Shown: positions 48,501-58,698 of the stretch, one piece after another
Numbering within the stretch: position 1 is the stretch's first letter
Layout: every line of letters starts with the position of its first letter
NCBI GenBank assembly: GCA_023078555.1
Contig: CM041198.1
Span: 894,856 to 958,855 of the forward strand
DNA length: 64,000 nt
From: Ulva prolifera
Lineage: Eukaryota > Chlorophyta > Ulvophyceae > Ulvales > Ulvaceae
Direction: 5' to 3'
Made by a program: the position numbers and the translations under genes
The notes under the pieces: model-generated
What the model was told of the DNA's origin: nothing
Database searches by the model: none
The model's input: only the letters and a program-made list of their open reading frames with translations

Positions 48501-51153
48501 TCAGGAATCGATATTCTCGCACAGCCAGCTGCGGCAGCTTTACGCACAGGTGCAGGCACATGCACAGCTGCTGCTGCAGACCTTCTTGCTAGCATCCCAA
48601 GGTCAGGTTAGCATTGCCGCCAAGCGGGACATTGAGAAGCTTTGGGCATGGTCAGACAGCTCGCTGAAGTCTGGGCCGCTGCGGGAAGAGCAGGTGAGTG
48701 CCTATTCCCAAGATGCATTCATGATTGCACCCAACAATTCGCCTTGACATCACATCTTCCTGTGCTAGTCTTTGAGCAGAATCGAGCAAAGTATATCAGG
48801 CGCTCATGTCTAGGTTGAATGGCAGCAGCGTGAAAATGCACGGTTCATGTCCTCGATTGACACTGCATCCCTGCAGGAAATACCCTCTTTGTATCTTGCT
48901 GTTTGCGTCGCAGAGCTACAGTCATAGCTGGCAAAAGCAATGTTTCACCTGTGTTCAGGATGGAATTGCCTCGGATACATGGGGGATGATGGTAGACCTC
49001 ATCAACCTAGATCGCAAGCTCAGCGACAGTCATCCTGAAAACCGAATTCCAGCGTCAATGCTTGGTGCAATCACCCCTCATGGGTGCCAGCATGACCCAA
49101 AGCGCCTGGTGAAGGAGCTGGAGGATGGCTGGCGGCCAGTGCTGCTGCACCCTGACGTACCAAGCATTGTGCATGTGCCGTGGCTCACTCACTTGGATGC
49201 GTTGGTACAAACATGTGGCATCTGCATGACATGCCGGTCTGAAGGCCATGCGGTTCTCACAAAGGTGTGTTGAACTCCCTCCCCCCCCCCCCCCCCCCCC
49301 CCCCCCCGCGTCTCACATGTATCTCTCATATTCACTTTGGCTGGGACGTCCAACAATCAGCTTGGCTGGATGACTGTTGTCGCCGACGCATGTGGCATGC
49401 ACCCATCAATTCAGTCCTTCACGCTTAGGGTGCTTAGGGTGCTTACGGTCTCCGTCTGGCGAATTGCAAATGTGACAGACTGGCATGCACATCAGCACAA
49501 ACAAAGGTTGGCTATTGATGTGCATGCGTGATGTGTAGGTTAGTGCGAGTGCTCACTTTCTGTTCTTACTGTTGTCAATATAAAATGAACGGTACAGAAC
49601 TTGTGTATTGCATAATCGCGAGTACTCGTCACCCATACTGGCAATGTTCTCCACACACTCTCAAATGCACACTAACCTAAGTGTTGCCTCTATCCCCATT
49701 GGAAAGCATGCAGGTGTCTTGTGATTCTTTCAGTCAGGTCGGCACTGATGCAGCATACCCGTCAAAGTTGGGAATGTTCATGCAACCATTGTACGATGAC
49801 CCTGATGTAGCTCCTGGCTGCCGGAGAAACATGCGTGCATTTCGGTCATCTCCATTTACCACACATATTCAGAATGTGCTGGCACAGTATGCTGTGTGGT
49901 GGAATCGTGGTCTATTCCCGCGCATTGATGGCAGTCGGAGCACCTGCTCACGCTCCAGGCGTAAGGCAGCAACCCTTGTGGACGAGCGCATCCTGGCAAC
50001 TTTAGTCTTACATTATGGTCGAGACTATGCGGTGCGTCCTTGCGTGCTCAGCTGCGGATTCTACGCAAGCTGCCGACTGCGGTGCGGCATTCAATTTTGG
50101 CTGTGAAGCCTTGATCTCGTTATCATTCAAATGTTCAGAGGAGCACAGGATGTACATTCTGAATCAGAGTTGTATGTGGCATGCACCAGGGCATCTGATA
50201 TGCATGTAAGTTCAGGAAGGGCTGACAGTCGGGACAGTGCGTGTGCCTTGGCATGCATGTCTATATTACAACGGATACTTTCTGAAAGTCAAAATTGCAC
50301 TGGCTTCGTGGCTGACATGCAGTCAACTTACAGGCAATGGCCGATGCTGTTCCTGGATGGACAGAAGATTTAGTTAGGGTGAAGCTCCGCAACAATGGGC
50401 GCAAAGACCTTATAAACGAGCCCGCGGCCAGAAATGCTCCAGCAAAGGATATGAGAGCATGCATTAAAGATACAGTTCAGAAAGTATGCTCATCCCGTAC
50501 TGCCTTGAGGTCCTTCTGTATTGTCAGCCCATGTTAGCAGAATCTTATTTCGCCTTTCTGAACTTCAAAGCTTTGTTGAGTGGTACCTGAATTGAGCTAG
50601 TGTGCGTTGCAATATACACACTTTCCTATGTGCGGTGGACATGAACTGCAGGCATTGGAAAGTGTTGACGGAGAGCTGACTCCCGATGAACACTTGATCT
50701 TGGTTCCGCTTATACACAATGAAGACTCCCTTGCACATGATTGGGATAAAATTGCCGCACAGCATGTTCCATGGAGGTGAGTCTGCGCCACTGATTTGGC
50801 ATGATTAAGACATGATTTTTGCAACTTTCCGCAGATGATGCATAGCCTTGAGGACTCAAGCCTCGGCGCATAACGATGAAATTTGATTCTGGTGTTGCAG
50901 GAAGCCTGCATTGCTTAAGCGAGTGTGGCTCAAGGCATGCAAGGAAGGACGTGTCACGGGCATAGCCAGGCCCACAAATGCATGGTGGGCGGCTAGATCT
51001 AGAAGCTTGCTGACTGGCGCCAACCGCTGCTTGTGGGCTGATGATAAAACGGCAGTAGAGGGTGACCAATATATTGCTAGTTTGCTTCATGAGAAAAATC
51101 AAGAGTATGAACTGAAATTAATGAATCATGCCGTAGCTCTTTGTGCATCATAA
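45505..51153 (+). CDS. GON4-like Myb/SANT protein
   Basis: Nuclear regulator of the GON4L/plant GON4-like family, associated with transcriptional repression. Exons: 45505-45754, 45832-45956, 46095-47474, about 47616-47850, about 48110-48693, one near 48820, 48961-49264, about 49714-50031, 50334-50483, 50652-50776, 50901-51153. The N-terminus is Arg/Ser-rich, then acidic (DSEEQKETDSDET). The 460-codon third exon is low-conservation and Cys/Pro/Ser-rich. The exon ending at 48693 has DLLLNEEDENDLDWLDAE and the family's signature helix SQLRQLYAQVQAHAQLLLQT. The 3' exons hold two degenerate Myb-like units: RKAATLVDERILATLVLHYG, then ELTPDEHLILVPLIHNEDSL leading to DWDKIAAQHVPWRKPALLKR and VWLKACKEGR, matching the GON4L pattern of 'LT..E...L......DW..I......R.P..L...W'. 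Some internal junctions are not phased. Confidence 0.75.
49281..49307 (+). repeat. 27-base poly-C tract in a GON4-like intron
   Basis: An uninterrupted run of 27 C follows CCCT 16 bases after the 49264 donor. Its true length may be misassembled, since long homopolymers are unreliable in most sequencing. It lies in an intron, so length change would not break the frame. Confidence 0.85.
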
Positions 51154-52104
51154 TTCACAATTCGTGACGATTTTTGTCAATGCGGGTGTCTTTGAGACCA
51201 CTTGTGCTGATGTTTCTGGCTCTTGATGCGCCAGTAACTTGTGTGATATAGTGTCCCCTACCCGCTTTGTGACGTCAGTGCCTTCACTGTGTAACTTTGT
51301 GCTCGAGTTCACTTAACCAACTACACTTCACGAACCCTTGATTTATTGAGCTATGCAGACTGTTTCCTTTGAAACACAATGCAGAAGATCACACGTACCT
51401 ATAACGGAAAAGTCTAATGCTTGCCATGCATGATGTAACAGCACTTTGGCCAAACCTCCCTGGCAAATCGATGTGCCAGTCCAGACCTCAGCCGGCTGTC
51501 GTGTTACAGCCTCACCTTTCAATATATTCATGTGCCAGTCATACAACTTTTACTTGACACAATATAGATTAGTCAGCCATAGAAGGAGGTCAACGCCTTC
51601 TTATTTATGGCTTCTTAAGCCATAACTTGACCTGAGTCGGATTCAGTGGCTATTCAGTGGCTCAGGACTTGGGCTCACACCTACATAGCTTTGTTCCGTG
51701 GCGGCCCTGAGCAATTTGCAATTCGCAAGCATTCACAAGTGGTACAGGCATCCATTCTGATAGTTGTTAGGCGGTCTGACTTTGTGCGGACAACCAGCCA
51801 CTGCTATCAACCCAGCAGCTGCACTCATAATAGAAATGCGTGGGGTGCTAAGCGAATGATTAGAAAGTTGATTTAATTTTGCGATTGCTTAGCAAGCGTT
51901 CAGAGAGTGCATGAGTTATTTTTTAATGGCCTAGCTAATCATACCCGGGCGGGTCAAAAGCAGTTTTCATCGCTTGAGCCGGATTTGAATCATTAATATT
52001 ATGGCGTATAACTTATACGGTATAAGCTATTTGCAGCGTCCTTCAACACTGTCATGTACAATTTAACACAGTGTGAGCACAGCAGATCACATCTCGCCAT
52101 GAAG
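51154..52104. other. AT-richer convergent intergenic stretch
   Basis: 950 bases between the stop codons of the GON4-like and METTL13-like genes, visibly richer in A/T than the coding parts. It includes a perfect 8-base inverted repeat with a 3-base loop at 51606-51624 and an imperfect 7-base one near 52007-52027. No coding signal. Confidence 0.4.
51606..51624. repeat. Short perfect inverted repeat
   Basis: TATGGCTT, three bases, AAGCCATA. It could be a small hairpin in a 3' untranslated region or a trace of a miniature transposon; at this size chance is also possible. Confidence 0.4.
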
Positions 52105-53700
52105 CTATATGTCCATTTCAAACGCCATGATTTGTTCTAGCATCTCAATTAGATGCTCGCCCGGCAAATTTGTCGCCAACAGTATCACTTGGTCTGGTAA
52201 CTTGTACGTATGAACGTTTGTAAACCTGCACAAGTGTCCACAGTGGATTAATTCACAAGAATCAACCTGATGCTATGCACAACTGACACGCACATTGGCC
52301 GCCATGTTGCAACTCAGTGAACCCACCCAGAAAGTGCCGCGCAAACTCTGTCTCTATGTGCCTCGCTGCCGACAACATTCACAGCCAGAAGGCCATCAAG
52401 CTTGAGTTTCTGTCCCACAAGGTCTTTGCTGAAGAAGGATTGTGACAAGAAGGCTGGGATAGGAGCCAGAAGCCGTCCGGGATGTCCCTCTGTCTGACTT
52501 TCCTGAATCATGTGCAACTGCGTGTTACTAGCGATCACTTGCATACATGCATGGTACACGACATCGCCTCGCCCAGGCGCAAACTGAATTGTTCGCAGAC
52601 GTCGCATAACGTACTAGATCTGGCGCTGCCACATCAACTATGACAACATCGTATGATTGTGATCCAGCATTTTGCATGAACTGGAAGCCATCTTCACTGT
52701 AGAGCTTGAGCCGTTCGTCCTCTTTGATGCCCATGTGCGATCTTGCAAGCTGTAGCATGCCTGCATGACGCATACGGCCTCTGCGCATTAGGCGACCACT
52801 GTCTGGACCACAACGGCTCGGGAGGTGCCCCCCCCCACCATGGCGACAAACTGCAGCATCTGTCAAGCTCAGCAGCTTTCCGTGTATTAAGACCTACTTG
52901 CCATCACTGAACGAGGCATTTTCATTCATCATGAGAGTAAGAGTTTCAGAAACTGAGTTAAAGGTTGGTGAGGGGGGGAGGGGGCATGGGCAGCCCTGCA
53001 GAAGGAGACAGGTGATGCCTGGTACTGTCAAATTCATGCAGGATCCATACCATCATCGATATCTACAGCATGAACTTCTGTCTGTATATGTGTGTGATGC
53101 AGCACTGCAGGAATGGCACAAGCTCCCGCTCCTATGACCGCAACACATGTGGGCCGGCTGCGCATCATGCCCCAATCTGTACTGCGTTGGCCTGCATGCA
53201 AAATTTAAATTTGCCTTCACGCGAATAATGGTGTAGTGAAGGTTTCATGAGTGCTGCGGAGCATGTGCAGATGCCCAAATATGCTATGACATAGACGTTC
53301 AGGCACGCAGAATCAAGCAGGCCAGAAGGACCCAATTGGTGATGAGTCACGGCCTTTGGCATGATTCAAGACTAGGATACAGCGCAGCTGATACATCTGA
53401 AGTCGAAATCGCACTCAAGTAGCCCTGCAGCAGCAGTGTGGCGCTCAATGCTCTGAAGTTCATCGCTGCAGGTGGAAATCTGTCATGTCGAACTGCAAGC
53501 CCGCCTGTGCTGTCTTTGAGGAGGAGACAAGACTGTGTGTAAGCTGGACTGCTTACTTGGACTATGTCCCTACAGACCAAGTTATCTAACTCAGTCAAAA
53601 CAAGTAACTCAGTCTGAAGGCCAGAAGACAGGCACGCTACAGCTCTTACACCCGACAAGAAGCGCTCTGGAAAATCAACCGTCCCACACAGATTACACAA
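52105..53700 (-). CDS. METTL13-like methyltransferase (C-terminal, spermidine-synthase-like half)
   Basis: Class I SAM-dependent methyltransferase related to the C-terminal half of METTL13, which methylates the N-terminus of translation factor eEF1A. Exons resolved (minus): ending at 52796, 52760-52615, 52502-52327, 52225-52105, all in frame. Visible pieces: a Gly-rich loop (HGGGGHLPS), GMLQLARSHMGIKEDERLKL, YSEDGFQFM, YDVVIVDVAAPDL (the acidic strand), then IPAFLSQSFFSKDLVGQKLK and DGLLAVNVVGSEAHRDRVCA, ending TYKLPDQVILLATNLPGEHL. Upstream, RAVACLSSGLQTEL near 53610-53650 resembles the family's 'RRLVFLSN..VVQSE' lead-in. The first methyltransferase domain of full-length METTL13 would not fit before the neighbour at 53938. 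Between the Gly-rich loop and GMLQLA the sequence is about ten residues shorter than in the family. The start is unresolved. Confidence 0.65.
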
Positions 53701-53937
53701 AGACGTGAAACACAGCGTCTTTGCCGGAATTGAAAACAGCGCGCCGCAAAATCAGAGCATCCCACGTTCTTTAGCTTGATGTTCTGACCAATGTTCGGGT
53801 GCACTGCTATGCCTGGAGGTCACCGAACAATTCAAGCATGCACTCTCGGCAAACACATGCATATACACTTCAGACTCCAGGGTGCGTTGCCTGCATACAA
53901 GTGGCAGGCAACATTGCCTTCGAAAAGCTGCCCTGGT

Positions 53938-55489
53938 TCAACGCCAGGCTGTAACGCGCAAAGAAGGATCCGAGCGATGACACCTTTGCCAATGACTCCC
54001 AATGAATGAATCTACAACATCTGTGCAGCCATCACTATAAACGAGGTGCCGCTGCGGATGGCCATATTCCTCTGCTGCAGCCTGCAGGGACTCAGAGTCA
54101 ACAGCTTCGCTCAGAAGCTCCTCCAGGTCTTCTGCAACAAGCTCCACATCATCATCAGCATGCGTGTCATTCATCAACAGTGCCTTGATAATCTGCCCAA
54201 AGACATCTCTGATGTTGTATGTTGCAAGAAATTTGCACAAAGTCAGTGTGCGGGCCATATTCAAGCCACAAGGGGTCCCCCCGAGTACGAAATTCACATT
54301 GAGCTGCTGTCCAATAGTGAGTTTTGCTGACTCTGAAAAGACGATCACATCAACAAGCATTGCCAATGCACAGTAGCGTACTGTAACACAAGCTACGATA
54401 CAGCAATCGTCCATCTTGTGCCAGCACAATGTCGTGACCATGTCACTGCACAATCTGCTGTCACAAAGTCTGGACACATCCTGTGGCGCATCAATGCTGC
54501 AGCCACACCATGCCCATTCCCTTTTGCAAGAAGTAAACCACACTCTTTTGACCACCCTCCATGCTGAATTGCTAGGCCCATTAGATATCATTGTCTTGAT
54601 TGCTTGCTTCCACCATTCTAGTGAACATGACACGTGTGGGCAATGTTTTTTTGTTGCAACCCACCTGCTCTTGGGTGTGCAAGCTCCCCGAGTGTGGATG
54701 CCCAGCATGTTTGAGGTCCTTGAATTTATCCAACGAAAGTTGCTGAGCTTCGCTATGCTTACTCTGAAGCGCATAGGTCGCCTCTGCTGCAGCAGCCGCA
54801 GGACCTGAGGACAATGGCCACTGCTTGTGAATTGAAGATGGTAGGTTGATGCCCTCGCAAGTTGCCGCTTCTGCCCTCCAGTCGACCCAGGAATGAGTCT
54901 TGCTTCTCCAAAATGGGTAGGTCCTGGATATCTGATGCATGGTGAGCCCCGCTGACAGGCTGCGGCACCTGCGATATGCAGGTGCGGCAGACGGTCAGCG
55001 GTGTTGATGACACCAAGCAGCAATGCATTGCCCACTAACACAAAGGCACGATGAATAAAAAGGTGATAAGAGAGTAACCTGCCTGCATTGCACTGGTCGA
55101 GCAGTCCAGATTCTGCAGCTATTGTCTGCTTGAAGGAACACGCAGTGGCCACCAGTAGCCTTGATCTTCTGTGAACTGCCATTGCACGGAATCTGATTCA
55201 GACAAGCTCTCTATGATTTACCGATCAGAAACATATCCTATGTGCTTCACTGTATGAAGCTCGCCATGTGCTGATGTGAATTGCTAGCGGGATGTCTTGC
55301 AATAGGTATGAGATCAGCACACTTGGTTTCCAAGAAGAGGGCACTGAACGTAGCCACTTTCATGCTCAGGCTTTCTGCGGCAGCTTTTCGCTCTGCAGAG
55401 TTGAGCACTATCTCCTGCTGTCTGGAGATTTGACAGCACTTGCCGCATTGATTGCAGCGGAAGCTCAAACCTGATGAAAACCACGCCAT
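53938..55489 (-). CDS. YkgJ-type Zn/Fe-chelating cysteine-cluster protein
   Basis: Member of the CxxCxxCC (YkgJ/FliB-like, PF03692) family, putative metal-binding proteins of unknown reaction. Exons (minus): 55489-55323, 55175-55083, 54923-54665, then a last exon from about 54338 to 53938. Start MAWFSSGL leads straight to the cluster FRCNQCGKCC. Exon 2 gives GGHCVFLQADNSCRIWTARP and VQCR, with exon 3 continuing TYPFWRSKTHSWVDWRAEAA and TCEGIN: the complete family pattern C..C..CC ... C.....C.I...RP..CR.YPFW ... C.G. The last exon is acidic (DDDVELVAEDLEELLSEAVD). The intron between exons 2 and 3 needs a GC donor (AG|GCAGGT) to keep frame. Frame of the last exon was chosen by openness; a second frame there is also open for 50 codons. 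Confidence 0.75.
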
Positions 55490-56308
55490 TTCATATCTCA
55501 AGGTACATTTGAACTAAAATCTAGACACAATGCACCTTAGAGGACATGATCGCGACTAGCCCCCCATAACGTAGCGCTGACGATTCCTAACCAATGTCGT
55601 GGCCCGCAGTCCAAACATACAACAAGCGAGACACGTCCGAAAAAGTTTAAAGGGTAAAAAATACAGTCCCTTACGCTCCTGAATAAGACCAGTGGACCTG
55701 GCCCGGAGACTTGCCGTTCCGCAATCGATTTTACATACCTCACAGAATCCGGAGGACCTGGTGGCCACGTTGGCAGTGCTTGCTGAACGCAATGTTGCGT
55801 CTGTAGACTCTCGTGGCCGCGTAAGACAGAACGACGGCAAGAGAACAATGAATATAAGGTCTACAAATCAGGGCGTTACGTGTGTCAATACATGAACAAG
55901 TTCGAACAGGCAAGTGGGCCAGATGTCCCCATGCGAACGTGCATTCCAATAAGACATGTAAAAACCTTACAAATCAAACTGTTCCTTCATCGATTTTGTT
56001 CAGGAGCTCTACTTGGGCACAATATTCGTCCCTCGCGCTGAATACACCATACGGCACCACAGCTTGTTCTGGAATTGATTTTGTCACGCTCTCATAGCGA
56101 AACTGTGTACTCCTTTCAGCTGCATATTCATAGTGTGCACGCTACCTGCCCATCCTATATCTTGCTGTCGGGCTTGTGTGCACTTTCGCACCAGCTTCGC
56201 AAGTCTGCTATGCTCATTCGCACCAACTTCCCGCATAGCTGTACATAGTTGCTACAAGTGCCCTACTGGTGCCTATTGGCGCAATCATCGCAGGAACCTT
56301 TGCATTAA
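55490..56308. other. Intergenic stretch
   Basis: Upstream of the YkgJ-type gene; short frames on both strands without recognisable products. It must contain that gene's promoter. Confidence 0.35.
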
Positions 56309-56935
56309 TTGGGGGTGAGAACTATCCAAAATCAGCCCATCGAAATTGAGGTTCCGAACGGCAGTCCTGTGCGGGAGAAAAGCAAAGAATCGCTACCGTC
56401 CGTATCTGCTGTTGCGAAAATCTGCTTTGCAAACAGACCCTCCATCGAGTGGAAAGGTGTTGATGACTGTGCTGTTCTAGATTCTGACGTCCGGGTCGTC
56501 CTGTCCGACGTCAGGTCCACATCATGGGCGGCCACGGCCCATGCTGCCTCTGTGGCAGCAGCATAGCGCCAAGCCATTGCCAAGGACCCCATCGCCGACT
56601 ACCTCAAGAACGTGGATGTCACTGCAATTGTTGAAGGGCACATTGCCTTCGAGATGGCCTTCATGGCACAGAACTCGCCTCGAGAGACCATCTTTACCAC
56701 AGCCGCACAGGTAGCTTTGCTTGTAGTGCCAGACAAGGCAGTGGCAAAAGCAAGCACGGTGTGGTCGACTGGTGGGCCCGTTCCCGGTGACGTGGCACAG
56801 AGGTGTGCAGAGCTGGCACCGTTAGATGTAACGAAGGCTGCGGTCTTCAGGGCCTCAGCTGGACGTATGGTCGACTCGCAGACTGGGCTCATTCATCCAC
56901 CTGGCAGTGACCCTCAGTCGTGGTCTATGGAATAA
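56309..56935 (+). pseudogene. Intronless frame with one internal TAG, unknown family
   Basis: One frame stays coding-like for about 208 codons except for a TAG at 56564-56566. Before it: GVRTIQNQPIEIEVPNGSPV and later SAVAKICFANRPSIEWKGVD; after it: RQAIAKDPIADYLKNVDVTA, IVEGHIAFEMAFMAQNSPRE, DKAVAKASTVWSTGGPVPGD. It ends at TAA (56933-56935). No splice-like interruption is needed, unlike its neighbours, which suggests a retrocopy, a transposon gene or a viral insert. No ATG opens it near the left end. TAG is a stop elsewhere in this window, so the product would be split. Family not recognised; the left and right halves may be remnants of one protein. Confidence 0.45.
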
Positions 56936-58031
56936 ATCATGGCAACAAGCATGCTGTGTTGCGCAAGCGGTTCCACGCAGCTTACGTGGTACTCGATTCG
57001 CACAGTGAGATATTTAATTTTGCTCGGCGCAAAGGGCTTGTTTAAAGGTCAATTGCGAGCTCGGCTGGTATTCTCAAAGTGCAGCAGGCACCTTGGAGGA
57101 AAGAATGCAAGTGGCCTTAGAGGCACTTGGTTGCCATCGCGGCACCTATTGCTGACTCGATTCCACTTCTTCTGTTGCGTTTTGAAGCAACCCCCTGAAA
57201 CACGCAAGTTCACACTTTCGAATATGCTGTTGCAAAGGGCAGCCCTCACTTCTGCTGCATCCGTTGTATACTTCAGGTTGCAGCCCAAACACACTTCAGA
57301 TGACAAACAACCATTGAAAGTGGATCGAATACACAGTTCCTCACGCTCCTGCTACTTGGCCTGGCCCAGGGAGTGGGCATTCTGAAAATCCTTACATCAT
57401 AGGATCCGGATGTTCTTGTGGCCACTACTCAGCACGTGAACAAACGAATACCTCCATGATCGACCTCGCGAGCCTCGTTGCGCTGTTGTCACGGTCGTCT
57501 TTGTCAGTCGCACTGCACAAGGAATTTCACCGCCTGATGTAGACGATACGTTGCTCCGCCTCCATCACTGCTGTTGTGCCTGGATATCACTGTTGCCCTC
57601 TCTGTACGTCCCTGATACACCTGAACACTTTGCTCACTTTGGCAATAGCACGCACCACGGTATGTTCTTGAAAATAATGTTATTATACGTGTGTAGTCTC
57701 ATGCCTTCCGAAGTCAGCTTGGCGGATCGGGCGTTTTGTATTTCATATAGAATCATCGCGTTTCTCTTCTGGGCGCTCTATCAAGTATCATGTTTGCAAG
57801 CATTTGTATATTCCAAAGATGATGCAAACAGTATCAGCGCACGCTTTGGCTGCTCTGGCTCGCAGATTCTTGTGGACCCCACCCACTAGCGTACTGGCTT
57901 CATCCGCCGTGCCGCTTTCCCAGAACGCCATAGTTTTGGAATCCCTGAATCAGAGCCTGTAAAATAAGTCTTATCCAACATGCTGTGCTATGCTTCATCT
58001 TTGACCTGATATGGCATGGCATCGACTGCAG
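56936..58031. other. Intergenic stretch
   Basis: No recognisable gene. Frames at 56939-57385 and 57551-57889 are open but Cys/Leu/Ser-rich and unlike known domains. The promoter of the plastid-like gene should be at the right end. Confidence 0.35.
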
Positions 58032-58698
58032 ATGAGCACAACGCAGATGCGGAGCAATGTTGCACCTACGCGGAGCTGCACGGCAGCAAGGAGAATCGCG
58101 GTACGCTTCACCTGAAGCATAATTTAAGTCACATAGCTTCTGCATGAAGCTACTTGGCGAGTCACATGTCTCTATGCGATGTGTAGGCCAAAGCTGGAAA
58201 AGAAGATATTTACATCGGCAAGGGCAAGTACGTGAAAGATGACCCTAAGAAATACCCAAGCAAGTCGCAATGGACTGGAGGTTGGGCTGGTGGTGAGGCA
58301 GGCCTGTGGGATTTCCGCGATGCCGTAGTTGTGCGTCCCTACAACTACTTGATGTGAGGCTCTGCTTTGCAACTTTAAACAGTGGCCGTCGTCCAGTTGA
58401 CATCTTACCTTTTGCATAGACTGGATCGTCCATTCAGAACGGGCACACTGTATGTAGACCAAAATGTTTGCAGGGTGACAAGGTCAGCGAAGGCAAGCCT
58501 TCAGGCCCGGCAACCAAGCTACTCGGCGGCAAAGATGTGATCTACACTGGTCAAGGTAACTATGTCCGTGATGACGCCAAGAAGTATCCGTCCAAGTCGA
58601 AGATGACTGGAGGATTTGCAGGGGGAGAGAAGGGAGTGAAGCAATTTGTTGCTGATGGTGACCTGTCGTTTGAGGACGAATTCCGCCCACAGGTGTGA
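58032..58698 (+). CDS. Plastid-like protein with two copies of a YPSK-TGG-AGGE repeat
   Basis: Exons 58032-58100, 58187 to 58324 or 58330, and 58474-58698; all in phase, product about 144 residues. Exon 1 encodes MSTTQMRSNVAPTRSCTAAR and RIA, rich in Ser/Thr/Arg/Ala with no acid, like a chloroplast transit peptide. Exons 2 and 3 each encode one repeat: DIYIGKGKYVKDDPKKYPSK then QWTGGWAGGEAGLWDF; and VIYTGQGNYVRDDAKKYPSK then MTGGFAGGEKGVKQF. The repeat unit is about 40 residues and coincides with the exon, so it arose by exon duplication. The C-terminus is acidic (DGDLSFEDEFRP). A thylakoid or stromal location is inferred from the leader. The family was not recognised. A GT at the end of FRPQ could also be a donor to a further exon. 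Confidence 0.65.

Noticed and set aside
56564..56566. TAG read as glutamine (alternative genetic code, as in some ulvophyte algae)
   Set aside because: RPT6, eL30, eS25 and SDH1 all end at TAG exactly at their family C-termini, so TAG is a stop here.
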